From Porphyridium purpureum (lineage: Eukaryota; Rhodophyta; Bangiophyceae; Porphyridiales; Porphyridiaceae), in the NCBI GenBank assembly GCA_008690995.1, contig VRMN01000017.1, positions 124,001 through 188,000 on the forward strand: a DNA stretch of 64,000 nt, read 5' to 3'. Shown in pieces: positions 18,203 through 27,455 of this stretch (positions are counted from its first letter, which is position 1; each line of letters begins with the position of its first letter). The notes under the pieces are model-generated. The model had not been told where the DNA came from. It saw only the letters and a list, made by a program, of their open reading frames with translations, and searched no databases. Made by a program: the position numbers and the translations under genes.

Positions 18203-21200
18203 ATGGCAAAGGGGAAGCGGAAGGGAGGCGGTGGTGCCGGTGGGAATGCAGGGAATGCAGGGAATCCAGGGAATGCAGGGAATCCAGGGAATGCAGAGAA
18301 TGCAGGGAACGCAGGGAATGCAGGGAATGCAGGGAATGCAGGGAATGCAGGGCATGCAGGGAATCCAGGGAATCCAGGGAATCCAGGGAATGCAGGGCAT
18401 GTGTCTGGATCTGGGGATGCGGGCGGAGGATCTGAGCGTGGGGTGCTGGCGGGAGAGCATGGTGCGGCTGCACAGCATGAGGGCGCCACCGTTGTGCAGC
18501 CCGTCGCGCGGACGCCGGGGTGGTTTGCGGCCGCAAAGGATATGGTGATGCCGACCGCCTCGGCTGCTGCGCCGGCGGCGGCGGCGGGGAAGCCAGATGG
18601 GCTGCAGAGCGCGGTGAAAGCGAGTGAGCCGGATGCATCGACGCTGGCTGCATCGGCTTCGTCGACGAAAGGTGAAAAGGAGAATGAAAGGTTGCCCGCA
18701 AGGGCTTCAACTTCCTGTTCGGAACCAGCAGCAGCTCCGCTGCGTGAAATGCAGCCGCAGACACGCGAGCGTGTGCTCGACGAAGGGGAGGATAGCGACG
18801 ATCAGCTCGTTCGAGACATGGTGGATTTTGCTGTCGCAAATGCAAACCGAATGGTTGCGCTCGAGCGCGAGCGCAATGCGGCGCTCAAGGCTGAAATGGA
18901 TCGTCTCGCGCGCGAGAACAAGGCACAGCACAGTGCGGAGCTGCGTGCAACGGTCGCGCAGATGCAGGCCGAGCTCAATACTCACCGCATGCAGGCGGAG
19001 CGCTTCAGTGAGTGCCAGGCGCAGCTGGTCCAGTGCAAAAACCAGCTCGCTGCGTATGAAACGCGACTTGCGGAAAGCGACACGGAGCTGGCACAGTCGC
19101 GGCGAAAAGTGGGCGACCTGGAGACGCTCTCGGCGCAGTTGGAAGCCCGCGCCCATGCGGCTGACGCCGCCGCGACCGCAAGCGAAGCCAAGAGCTTGCG
19201 CCTCGAATCTGAGCTTCACACGGTCACAATAGCTGTGGCCACGTTGCGTGCTGAGAACGCAGAGATCACCCACGTGCGCGCCGAGCTCGAGCGTGCGCGC
19301 GCCCAGGACGCCAACGTGATTGAGGAACTCAGTCGCACTCGCGATGAGTGCATCCGCTCGCGTGATCTTTGTGTCGCCGAGCACGCTCAGACCAAAGCGC
19401 AACTTGCTGCTTCAGAGCAAAGGGAAGCGCAAGCGCTGGCACGCGCGTCGGGTCTGGAGGAGCTGGGGAGTGGAATGGCGCACCGGCTGTCACAGGGCTT
19501 TGTGCGGGAAAAGCGGATGCTGAAGCGTGAGGAGGAGCTTCGGCGCGAGATCAAATCACTCACCGCGCAAGTCGTTCGCGTGGAGCACGCACAGGTGAAG
19601 ATTGAGGAGGCCAAGGCGGCTCAACGCGAACACGAGACACTAATGGTTCAAAAGATGAAGAGCGTGCGAGAAGAGATGGAGCGCATGCGAATGCACGTAC
19701 TGGAGAGCGAGCACCGCGAAAAGGCGGCAAAAGTCGAGGTGGTAAATGTTCGTAAGGAAAACGTCGACCTTAGCGACGAGCTGTTTGCTGCGCGGCGTGA
19801 GAATGCCGATGCGCGCACTCGTGCGGCGCTAAAGACAAAAGTGCTGGAAGCCGATGCTGCGTTCCGCATGTCTGAAGCGCTCACTACCAAGGTCAAGTTG
19901 TACGAAACCGCACTTACCGCTGTGTACAGGAGCAACACTTCGGCGTCTGGTGGACCTGTCGAAACCCTCGGTGCGGTCGGCTCGGCATCTGACTCAGCTG
20001 CGGGCGCTGGACGCGCACAGACGAAAGGGAGTACTGTGGAGGAAGGCCATCAAACTGAAGATGGTCGTCAAGATGCAAAGACAAAAGGCACGGCAGGTTC
20101 TTTTGTCGGGCAAAGCGGAAGGGTTGCTGGCAGCGTTGGAAGTGGCTCGACGTCGGCACGTTCGCGGTCGAGCGCGGGTGCATCTTTCCGCGATCAAATT
20201 GATAGCGCGTCGCAGCAGGTAGAGGGCATCCGCAGTGCTCGTCGCCGGCTTTGGTTTGACGCAGAGGAGCGAAGTCTTGCGGCTCCGGCTACATCCGGAA
20301 CTAGCGATACATCAAACCTAGCCAGCACAAGTGCGGGGGTGGGTCTCAACGCAAAGGCGCCCGTTGCCATAGCCGCCGAGCTGGCGCGAGAGTTTAATCG
20401 CGCCGACCGTGCTTACTCTCACGCCAAAACCACGCATTCCAAACTGGCGTCCGCGCCCATCAGTCAGTACGTCTCAATTGCATCACTTCATACGCGTGGT
20501 ATTGGCACGGGGGTGACAGTGTCCACATCATCTGCTCCTTTGAGCAGTATCGGCACTGGTACTAGCACCGGTCCGAGTAGCTCGACCGTGGCAGTCGCGA
20601 CGACCGGTATGACCAGCAGCCAGTCTGGTGAGATTCCGGTAGAAGAGCTCGCGGACGCGGCAATGAACAGCATTGACATGATTACGGCGGAGAATCAAAA
20701 GGAGGCCGCGTTGAGGCGCGCCAAGGAAGACGCGGAGCGCGAGCTGGAAGGTTCTCGTGCCCTGCTGAAAGCGCACCAGGACTCGCTCGAGGCTTTCCGC
20801 GCGCAACTCGAGGAACAGTTGCAGTTACGTAGTGAGCTTGAGGCCGAGCTCGACCATGCGCGGCTTGGCATTTCTGGCTGCAATCTCGTCATTGAGGCCT
20901 TGCAGGAGCGCTCCGTGGTGCATGACGATGAGCTTCGTGAGCGTCTGACGCTTGACGCGCTTGCCACAGCTTCGGGGGCCGCAGGCGTTTCTTCCGGTCC
21001 GGACGCTGAAATCAGTGCAGAAATCCTCAAGGAGTTCCGCGCCGTCATGTCGAGCCTTGCCAGTGGCAACAGTGGTGGCTCGGATAGTCGTTCTGCGGCA
21101 ACCATGCAGAACCAGGCACGCTTGGAGGAAGAAGTGATGATGCTAAAGGAGCTCACGGAAACGCGCGGAATGCAGCTGGAGGCGCTTCGTTCTGAGCTTG

Positions 21201-24200
21201 AGGCGCGCGAGCGGGATGTTTCTTCACAAACCAAGGCACTGGGGGAAGGTCGGTACGAGTATGAGAAAAAGTGTGCTCAGCTGAAGGAGTCGCAGGGCGC
21301 AGTCGCGGCGCTTGAGCGCACTGGGCTGCAGCTTCAGCAGAACCTGAGAAATGCAGAATCCGAGAATCGTGCCCTTACGGATGTCGTTGCTGCTCGTGAT
21401 GCTGAAATCTCTGCGCGGGCGCAGGAGCTTGCTCGTGTACGAGCCAGTCTGGACGACTCGCGCGCGAACGCCGCAGCGTTGTCTGATGCGCTGGATTCAA
21501 CAAAAGCGCGACTGTCTGCCGCGGAGCAGCACAGTGGAACGCTGCAGCGAGAACTGGACCAGAGCCGCACAGACTTTGCGGCAAAGTCTCGCGATCATGC
21601 AGAAAGCGAGGCTAGGTGCGCCGAGGCGCGCGCCGAGATCGGGCGTCTGGAATCCGCACTGGCGGACGCGCACACGGCCATTGATATGCACGAGAAGAAG
21701 GAGGACGAGCTGGAGGATACCATAAGCCGCGAGCAGCTTGCGCTCGGTGCACTTCATAAACGACTGGCCGCACAGGAACTTCTGGTAGGGAGCGTGCGCA
21801 CCGAGGTTGACTCGCTCAAGTCTACGCTGGAGAAGACCGAGAAGGTCAAGCTGGGCCTCGAGATGGATCTTCAGCAGGCCCGGGACCGCGTGACGGGCCT
21901 GACAGATTCATTGGAGAAACGCGCGCGGACGGCGGGCGAGCTCGAAGCGCAGCTTGCGGTCGCAAACAAGGAGAAGCGAAAGCTGGAAAAGCGTCTCGCT
22001 CGCGCCGAAGCGGACAAGTCTGACGTTGAGAAAGTGCTTCTCGTGAAAGAGCGCACAATCGTGGAACACACGCGGCTGGCAAGATCGTTGTCGCTCTCGC
22101 AAACCAATCGGATTGATACGCTTGTTGAGAAGCAGCGGGTCGCTGGCATCGAAGCAGAAGAGATGTCGCGCAAACTATCCGCGGTGTCGCACAAGTCAGA
22201 CATCCAGGCGGAGGACATTCGCATCCTGCGCGAAGAGCTGGATACTCTCGAAAATGCGTTGAGCGAGTCAGAGGAATCGCTCAAGAACGCGCATGCACTT
22301 TGCGATGAAAGGGAGAAGGAGAAGCTTGAGCTGGAGTCGTCGTTGCATGCCACCACTGCTGAGCTGCGCAAGACAGAGATTGCGCTGCAGGACACGCAGC
22401 ACGCCCTGGCAGAGACGCGCGACGGCCTGTCGTCGGCAATGGGAGACATGCAGCAGCTCAATTCGCTGGCCAAGGAGTGGCACATGGAACTGGTGAGCAC
22501 AAAGGATGCGCTGAAAGACGCGAACAAGACCATCAATGACAAGTTGGAGGAACTGCGCCTTCAAAATATGCGAATCGCAGATTTGGAGAAGGCGCGCGCG
22601 CAGATGGGAGTTGAGCAAGCCGAGCGTGAGGCGACGATTGCACGTCTTAGCCGGCAGTTGAGCGAAGCTCAGCAAAGCATTGCACAGTTGGTGCAAAACG
22701 TAGACGCCAGCAATACCGAAGTCGCGGAACTCAAGGCGCAGGTGCATGAGCTGCGCCACCGCCTCGGCGAGGCGCACTCGGATCTCCAGGCCGCAGAGAT
22801 CCAGAAGAGTGCTGCCCACGAGCGTGAAGCAAAATTGGAGCGTGCGCTTGCAGTAGCTTCCGCGGAACTTGCGCGGCATCGCCGCAAGCATCTAGAGTCG
22901 GACACACGTTGCGTCGAGCTTGAAACAGAAATCGAGATTTTTAAGAAGAATCATCGTGGGTCCAGCGGCTCCATCTCGCGCGGTGTTTCGCCTAGTACTG
23001 GAGTAGGCGTCGTGATGCCATCGCAGGGAGATCCGCTGGGTCGGCTTCAGAGGGAGTATGCAGCGAAAATTGCGCTAACAGAAAAGCTCGAGACATCACT
23101 GGCGACCAGTGAGGCGCTGGTGCAAAAGGTGCAGACAGAGAACGATGAGCTTTCCGCGCTTCTCAAAGCGCGCTCCGAGCAGTTGGACGAATCACAGCGC
23201 CGGCTGGAGCGCGTGGAGCGCGAGATTTTGTCAATGGAGCAGGCGCTCAAGCCATCTGGTGAGGCCTTTGAACCACCTCAGCTCGAAGCGCTACCCGGAG
23301 AGACCTCCCTCGGCCCCGTCGCCGAAAAGTCGTCGCAATTGGCACACTGGGCAGCACGCATCGACTCAAAACTGCACGCCACGGAGAAGCAACTGAGCGA
23401 CAAGGAGGATGAGCTGCGGCAAAGTGGCGTCCGCATGGCGGAATTAGAGGCAGTGATTGTACGGCTACGGTCAGAATTAGACGCCCAGCTCGCAGCGGGA
23501 GAAACGTTACAGACGCGCCATCGTGAAGAACTGGCTGAGCTAGACGCCAAGATGGCCCGCGTACATGCGGAGCACGATGCAGAACAGGAGCGTATGCGAG
23601 CCGCGTTGATGGAGGCGGACACGGAACGGGAGCAGATGCAAGCCATTCAGGAAGCCTTGCGGTTACAGGTCGACGATGCTCGCGCAGAGCTTGGTGCACG
23701 GGAATCTACAGTTTCACAGTTGACAGCCGAGCTCAGTGTGCAAACGAAGCGCGTTGCCGCCCTGGACCGCGAACTTGCGCAACTCAAGAACGCCAGTAGT
23801 GCGGTGTCGGGCAGAAACCTGAAGATGGAGGACAACAGCTCAAGCCTGGCTCGGCTGGAGAAGGAGCTGGCGGAGGCAAGCGCACGAGAGGCCGAGCTGA
23901 GCAAGCAGGTCGCCGAGCTGGAACCGCTAGCACGCAAGAGTGCTTATGCGTCGCACGCCCTTGAGGATATGAATCGCAAGCTGCGCGAGGTGGAGAAGAA
24001 CTCGATGCAGCGGCTGACGCGTAGCGAGGCCGAACTGCGCATCCGCAATGAACAGATTCGGATTCTGGAGGAAGAATGCGCCAAGGCGCGCTCAAATTAC
24101 GCGGCGGTTCGAAGCCGGATGCTCGCTGCGGATTCGTCGTTGTCTTCATCATCCAATGCGCCTCCGGTTCAAGAGCTTGTCGAGTCAGAGCTGCAGCACG

Positions 24201-24562
24201 CGGCGGGTACTGCGCGCTCTCGTGCTGTGCAGGCCTTTGTGACGGCGCGCTTCAAGCTGGCCAACGTGCGTGACTTGATTGCGGCGAAACGCATGGTGCA
24301 TATTGTCGGCTCGGACGTTGGCCTAGGTAATTGGAACGTGATGGCATCGCCGATGCTAAAGGCTGTACAAACGCTACCGGACGGCACGCTCATACTTTGC
24401 CGTGAGCTTGTGCTTCCTCGTCATGGCGCACCCATTGAGTACAAGTATGTCGCAGAGAGTGCAGACGGAACCACGGTGCAGTGGGAATCAGGTGAAAATC
24501 GTAAATTGCACGTTGCGCAAGTCGGTGATGTGGTCGAGATTCGCGACTCGTTCAATATGTGA
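18203..24562 (+). CDS. Giant coiled-coil protein with a C-terminal CBM20 starch-binding domain
   Basis: 2119 residues in one frame from the ATG at 18203. After a short basic head, residues 14-66 are a Gly-Asn-Ala/Pro repeat coded by a 9-bp minisatellite. A low-complexity linker follows, then long heptad-rich coiled coil (about residues 190-600 and 830-1960, dense in Glu, Ala, Leu, Arg and Lys) with a Ser/Thr/Gly-rich break around 580-820. The last 110 residues form a CBM20: VHIVGSDVGLGNWNVMASP, then IEYKYV, and GTTVQWESGENRKL, with the two aromatic sites typical of starch-binding domains. CBM20 binds alpha-glucan. Joined to a scaffold-like rod, it suggests a protein that tethers something to cytosolic floridean starch or shapes the granule, loosely like the plant PTST proteins (coiled coil plus CBM48). 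No catalytic domain and no signal peptide are visible. The domain call is firm; the role is inference. Confidence 0.88.
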   Translation: MAKGKRKGGGGAGGNAGNAGNPGNAGNPGNAENAGNAGNAGNAGNAGNAGHAGNPGNPGNPGNAGHVSGSGDAGGGSERGVLAGEHGAAAQHEGATVVQPVARTPGWFAAAKDMVMPTASAAAPAAAAGKPDGLQSAVKASEPDASTLAASASSTKGEKENERLPARASTSCSEPAAAPLREMQPQTRERVLDEGEDSDDQLVRDMVDFAVANANRMVALERERNAALKAEMDRLARENKAQHSAELRATVAQMQAELNTHRMQAERFSECQAQLVQCKNQLAAYETRLAESDTELAQSRRKVGDLETLSAQLEARAHAADAAATASEAKSLRLESELHTVTIAVATLRAENAEITHVRAELERARAQDANVIEELSRTRDECIRSRDLCVAEHAQTKAQLAASEQREAQALARASGLEELGSGMAHRLSQGFVREKRMLKREEELRREIKSLTAQVVRVEHAQVKIEEAKAAQREHETLMVQKMKSVREEMERMRMHVLESEHREKAAKVEVVNVRKENVDLSDELFAARRENADARTRAALKTKVLEADAAFRMSEALTTKVKLYETALTAVYRSNTSASGGPVETLGAVGSASDSAAGAGRAQTKGSTVEEGHQTEDGRQDAKTKGTAGSFVGQSGRVAGSVGSGSTSARSRSSAGASFRDQIDSASQQVEGIRSARRRLWFDAEERSLAAPATSGTSDTSNLASTSAGVGLNAKAPVAIAAELAREFNRADRAYSHAKTTHSKLASAPISQYVSIASLHTRGIGTGVTVSTSSAPLSSIGTGTSTGPSSSTVAVATTGMTSSQSGEIPVEELADAAMNSIDMITAENQKEAALRRAKEDAERELEGSRALLKAHQDSLEAFRAQLEEQLQLRSELEAELDHARLGISGCNLVIEALQERSVVHDDELRERLTLDALATASGAAGVSSGPDAEISAEILKEFRAVMSSLASGNSGGSDSRSAATMQNQARLEEEVMMLKELTETRGMQLEALRSELEARERDVSSQTKALGEGRYEYEKKCAQLKESQGAVAALERTGLQLQQNLRNAESENRALTDVVAARDAEISARAQELARVRASLDDSRANAAALSDALDSTKARLSAAEQHSGTLQRELDQSRTDFAAKSRDHAESEARCAEARAEIGRLESALADAHTAIDMHEKKEDELEDTISREQLALGALHKRLAAQELLVGSVRTEVDSLKSTLEKTEKVKLGLEMDLQQARDRVTGLTDSLEKRARTAGELEAQLAVANKEKRKLEKRLARAEADKSDVEKVLLVKERTIVEHTRLARSLSLSQTNRIDTLVEKQRVAGIEAEEMSRKLSAVSHKSDIQAEDIRILREELDTLENALSESEESLKNAHALCDEREKEKLELESSLHATTAELRKTEIALQDTQHALAETRDGLSSAMGDMQQLNSLAKEWHMELVSTKDALKDANKTINDKLEELRLQNMRIADLEKARAQMGVEQAEREATIARLSRQLSEAQQSIAQLVQNVDASNTEVAELKAQVHELRHRLGEAHSDLQAAEIQKSAAHEREAKLERALAVASAELARHRRKHLESDTRCVELETEIEIFKKNHRGSSGSISRGVSPSTGVGVVMPSQGDPLGRLQREYAAKIALTEKLETSLATSEALVQKVQTENDELSALLKARSEQLDESQRRLERVEREILSMEQALKPSGEAFEPPQLEALPGETSLGPVAEKSSQLAHWAARIDSKLHATEKQLSDKEDELRQSGVRMAELEAVIVRLRSELDAQLAAGETLQTRHREELAELDAKMARVHAEHDAEQERMRAALMEADTEREQMQAIQEALRLQVDDARAELGARESTVSQLTAELSVQTKRVAALDRELAQLKNASSAVSGRNLKMEDNSSSLARLEKELAEASAREAELSKQVAELEPLARKSAYASHALEDMNRKLREVEKNSMQRLTRSEAELRIRNEQIRILEEECAKARSNYAAVRSRMLAADSSLSSSSNAPPVQELVESELQHAAGTARSRAVQAFVTARFKLANVRDLIAAKRMVHIVGSDVGLGNWNVMASPMLKAVQTLPDGTLILCRELVLPRHGAPIEYKYVAESADGTTVQWESGENRKLHVAQVGDVVEIRDSFNM
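18242..18400. repeat. Coding 9-bp minisatellite, about 17-18 units
   Basis: Units of GGGAATGCA and GGGAATCCA, with a few variants (AGAGAATGCA, GGGAACGCA, GGGCATGCA), run head to tail. In the gene frame they encode GNA and GNP triplets. The unit length keeps any change in repeat number in frame. Confidence 0.92.
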
Positions 24563-25013
24563 CGTTAGAAAGAGTGTTCAGCGATTGCGTATTGGTAAGA
24601 AAAGTGGTTGTTATGAAAGAAAGAAAAGTCACCACCATGTTTGTCCCTTGCATTTATCTCCCAGCTCGCGGCTTTGTGTGTTCTTTACAGGCACACAAGC
24701 CCATCGGCAGAATGACAATCGTCGCGCGGGCCAAACCTGCCCGCGGCCGGCAGAGCACCGTTTCCTCTCTGGTCCTTTGTTCTCCACACGTCCGGGCCCA
24801 TGCGTGGGCGCAAACGACGCAGTCCCAACGGGTGTTATGGTAGTCAGCGCACATACGCGCCGTGAAGGGATCTCAGAGATGGCATAGCCGTGCTGGCTTT
24901 CGCGACATTATCCGAATGCTATTCGATTTATACATTTGTTTATCTGCCTGTGTGTTAGTGGTGTCTCTGATGCCTCGCAGCCGTGTGCAGTCGAGTGCAG
25001 CTGGATCAAACTC
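24563..25013. other. Convergent intergenic region with no gene recognised
   Basis: 451 bp between the 3' ends of the CBM20 protein gene and the acyl-activating enzyme gene. No coding frame or repeat stands out. It should hold both 3' UTRs. Confidence 0.5.
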
Positions 25014-27455
25014 TTACTTGAACAGCGCATCGATTTCGGTGGCAAAGGACTTGAACACCACATCGCGCTTGATTTTGAGCGTTTGTGTCATCATGCCGTT
25101 CTCGACCGTGAAAGGGGTGAGCACAAGGCGAAAGCGCTGCACGCGCTCCATCGGAATGAAGTTTTTGCGCTGCATGACCGTGCGAGAGAGTTCCTTTTTC
25201 ATGTACGCCTCCAGCGCCGGATTGCCGTGCAGAAGTGCATCCTCCATCTTGCGCACCCGTGCCCTGTCGTGATGCGCTGCACCGCGCAAGCTTTCGATCT
25301 CCGCCACCTGCTCAGCGGAGATCAGCTCGTTCGCCGCCAGCACGTCCAGGTTGGGGACAACCAACGCGCCCAGGAAGCGCTCGTCTTGTCCGACCAGCAC
25401 CACCTGGTCCACCACGCTCGATTCAAGTATGGCGTCCTCAACAGGCGCCGGTGCCAGATTCTCGCCATTGCTCAGCACAATAATGTCCTTCAACCGGCCC
25501 GTGATCACGAGGTCGCCCTGCGCTGAGACGTACCCCAGGTCACCGGTGTTGAAAAAGCCGTCCGCATCAAACGCCTTGGCGTTGGCTTCGTCATTCTTGA
25601 AGTAGCCCGATGTGACACTAGGCCCGCGACACGTGATTAGCCCTTCCTTTTGCAAGCCTGCTTGCACGGGTTGGAACGTTTCCGGGTCCACGACGCGAAC
25701 TTCGACACCCGCGGGAGTCAGTCCCGCCGTGCCACGCACACAGTGTTCCGCGTGGCGGTTCGTGATGACGGGCGATGTTTCTGTGAGACCATATCCGACA
25801 AAAATGTTGATCTGGGCAGCCTCGAAGAAGTTCTCGAGGCCCATGTTCAGCGAACCACCGCCACAAATGACCTCCTTGACACGCCCACCGAGCCCCGCGC
25901 GGATTTTCTTCCATACCAGGGCGCCAGCAAGCGCGTAGAGCGGCAGCGTAAGAAACACAGCGAGCGCAGCAGCCAGCCGCTGGGCGTAATTTGTGGGCGA
26001 CGCTGAAATACACTTTCCGGTCGCGATGCGCCGCAGCTTAATGTGCAGAATCGACAAGGCCACAAAGGTGTTGAACATGAGTCGCTGCAGCTTTTTCGCC
26101 TTCTCAACCTTTTGCATGACACTCGAGTACAGCAACTCAAGCACTCGTGGCACACCGACCAGAATGTGAGGCTGGAATGCGACCAGATCTTCCCGGAACT
26201 TGCGCGTGTTGCTGTATACAAGCGTTCCACCGCGAGAAAGCACAAAGTACTCTGCCGTGCGCTCAAAGATATGCCAGCAGGGCAGGATGCTCACAAACAC
26301 GTCGCCTGGCACCGTGTCCACAGTGCCAATGCTCAGATAGAGTGTTTGGTGCAGCAAATTTCCGTGCGAAAGCACCACACCTTTCGGCAGCCCAGTCGTG
26401 CCAGACGTGTAGATCAGCGTCGCACAGTCTTCTTTTGCTGGTGCAAACGCGCTCGTGCTTCCTGTGCTGCCCTTTTTCTCCTGCGCAGCGGCCTCAGCCT
26501 GCTCGCCGTTGGCGAGCACTTGCTCAAAGCTGAAAAGCTTGCTGCTGTCAAAGCGTGCCACTTTGGTCGCGGCCAGTTCCTCCTTGGTCGGCAGCGCACC
26601 ATACTGGATAATGGCGAAGCCCAGCGAGCCGGTAAACGACTCCAGGAAGCGCATCAGCACCGCCTTTGTTTCGCAAATCACACCCACGCTCTCCGAGTGC
26701 TCGTAAATGTACTGAATTTCAGGTGCGGGCGCCGCGACGCCGCGCACTGCGCTGCTGGCGCCAGCCATCTGGACGGCTTGGTCCGCGATGAGCCAGCGGT
26801 GGCTATTTTCTGAGAACAAGGAGACCGTTTCCTTGCGGCGGAGCCCGAGCTGGCGCAGCCCGGCGGAAAACGCGCGAATCTGTGCCGCAAGCTCCGCAAA
26901 CGTGAGCGTCGTGTTACCAGAGGGGCAGTAAGGGTCGATGATTGCCGTGCGGCTGCCAAACTGCCGCTCGGCAAGCAGCCACAATTCCGGCAGCGACTCG
27001 CACTTTGCAATGAGTTGCTGCATGTCTGCGGTCTCCGGAATGGGCGACGGGCACGGGTAGCGCGTGTCGTGTGGCTGCGGCACGGGGAACGAGCCTGCCG
27101 CAGCGTCTGTGGCGTGTACCTGTGTACCAGCTCGCTCGCCGCTTGCCACGGCCTTCATGGCGATGTGCGCCGAAGCCGCCGCATGCCTTTGGTGCTGCCC
27201 ATTCGGCCGCCGCGCCTGCCGTTGCAGCACGAGCGCGCGCTTCCTTTTTCTATTGACTCCGCCTGCCACATTCCCACCTGTCTCACGCGCCGCGAGCGCC
27301 GCGACGACGTTCGGCGACCCCACATACCCGCACCCGCTATTCGCCACGCCGCCTACCTTTTCACACGTGCCGTTCAGCGCCACATGAGCCGGCCGCTCAT
27401 GTTTCGCGCGCGAGCTCTCCACTCGCCACGCGCGGCATTCCTCGTCCCTTACCAT
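25014..27455 (-). CDS. Long-chain acyl-CoA/acyl-ACP synthetase (AMP-forming; AAE15/16-like), probably plastid
   Basis: 813 residues from the ATG at 27455. The adenylation motifs are all present: TLIYTSGTTGLPKGVVLSHGN (about 345-365), FVGYGLTETSPV (about 550), FNTGDLGYVSAQGDLVITGR (about 640-660), and the C-terminal Lys in TQTLKIKRD (about 790). The enzyme activates a fatty acid with ATP and passes it to CoA or ACP. A central segment around 480-520 is hydrophobic (AALAVFLTLPLYALAGALVW) and could anchor it to membrane. The first 140 residues precede the catalytic fold, are rich in Ala, Arg and Gly, and could include a plastid transit peptide. The layout fits the plant AAE15/16 and cyanobacterial Aas group better than peroxisomal LACS, and the C-terminus (ALFK) is not a PTS1. 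A CT tract (GA on the sense strand) lies 160-180 bp upstream. Confidence 0.9.
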   Translation of the reverse strand: MVRDEECRAWRVESSRAKHERPAHVALNGTCEKVGGVANSGCGYVGSPNVVAALAARETGGNVAGGVNRKRKRALVLQRQARRPNGQHQRHAAASAHIAMKAVASGERAGTQVHATDAAAGSFPVPQPHDTRYPCPSPIPETADMQQLIAKCESLPELWLLAERQFGSRTAIIDPYCPSGNTTLTFAELAAQIRAFSAGLRQLGLRRKETVSLFSENSHRWLIADQAVQMAGASSAVRGVAAPAPEIQYIYEHSESVGVICETKAVLMRFLESFTGSLGFAIIQYGALPTKEELAATKVARFDSSKLFSFEQVLANGEQAEAAAQEKKGSTGSTSAFAPAKEDCATLIYTSGTTGLPKGVVLSHGNLLHQTLYLSIGTVDTVPGDVFVSILPCWHIFERTAEYFVLSRGGTLVYSNTRKFREDLVAFQPHILVGVPRVLELLYSSVMQKVEKAKKLQRLMFNTFVALSILHIKLRRIATGKCISASPTNYAQRLAAALAVFLTLPLYALAGALVWKKIRAGLGGRVKEVICGGGSLNMGLENFFEAAQINIFVGYGLTETSPVITNRHAEHCVRGTAGLTPAGVEVRVVDPETFQPVQAGLQKEGLITCRGPSVTSGYFKNDEANAKAFDADGFFNTGDLGYVSAQGDLVITGRLKDIIVLSNGENLAPAPVEDAILESSVVDQVVLVGQDERFLGALVVPNLDVLAANELISAEQVAEIESLRGAAHHDRARVRKMEDALLHGNPALEAYMKKELSRTVMQRKNFIPMERVQRFRLVLTPFTVENGMMTQTLKIKRDVVFKSFATEIDALFK

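Noticed and set aside
18242-18400. CRISPR-like regular repeat
   Set aside because: Units are contiguous 9-mers without spacers and are coding in a eukaryotic gene.
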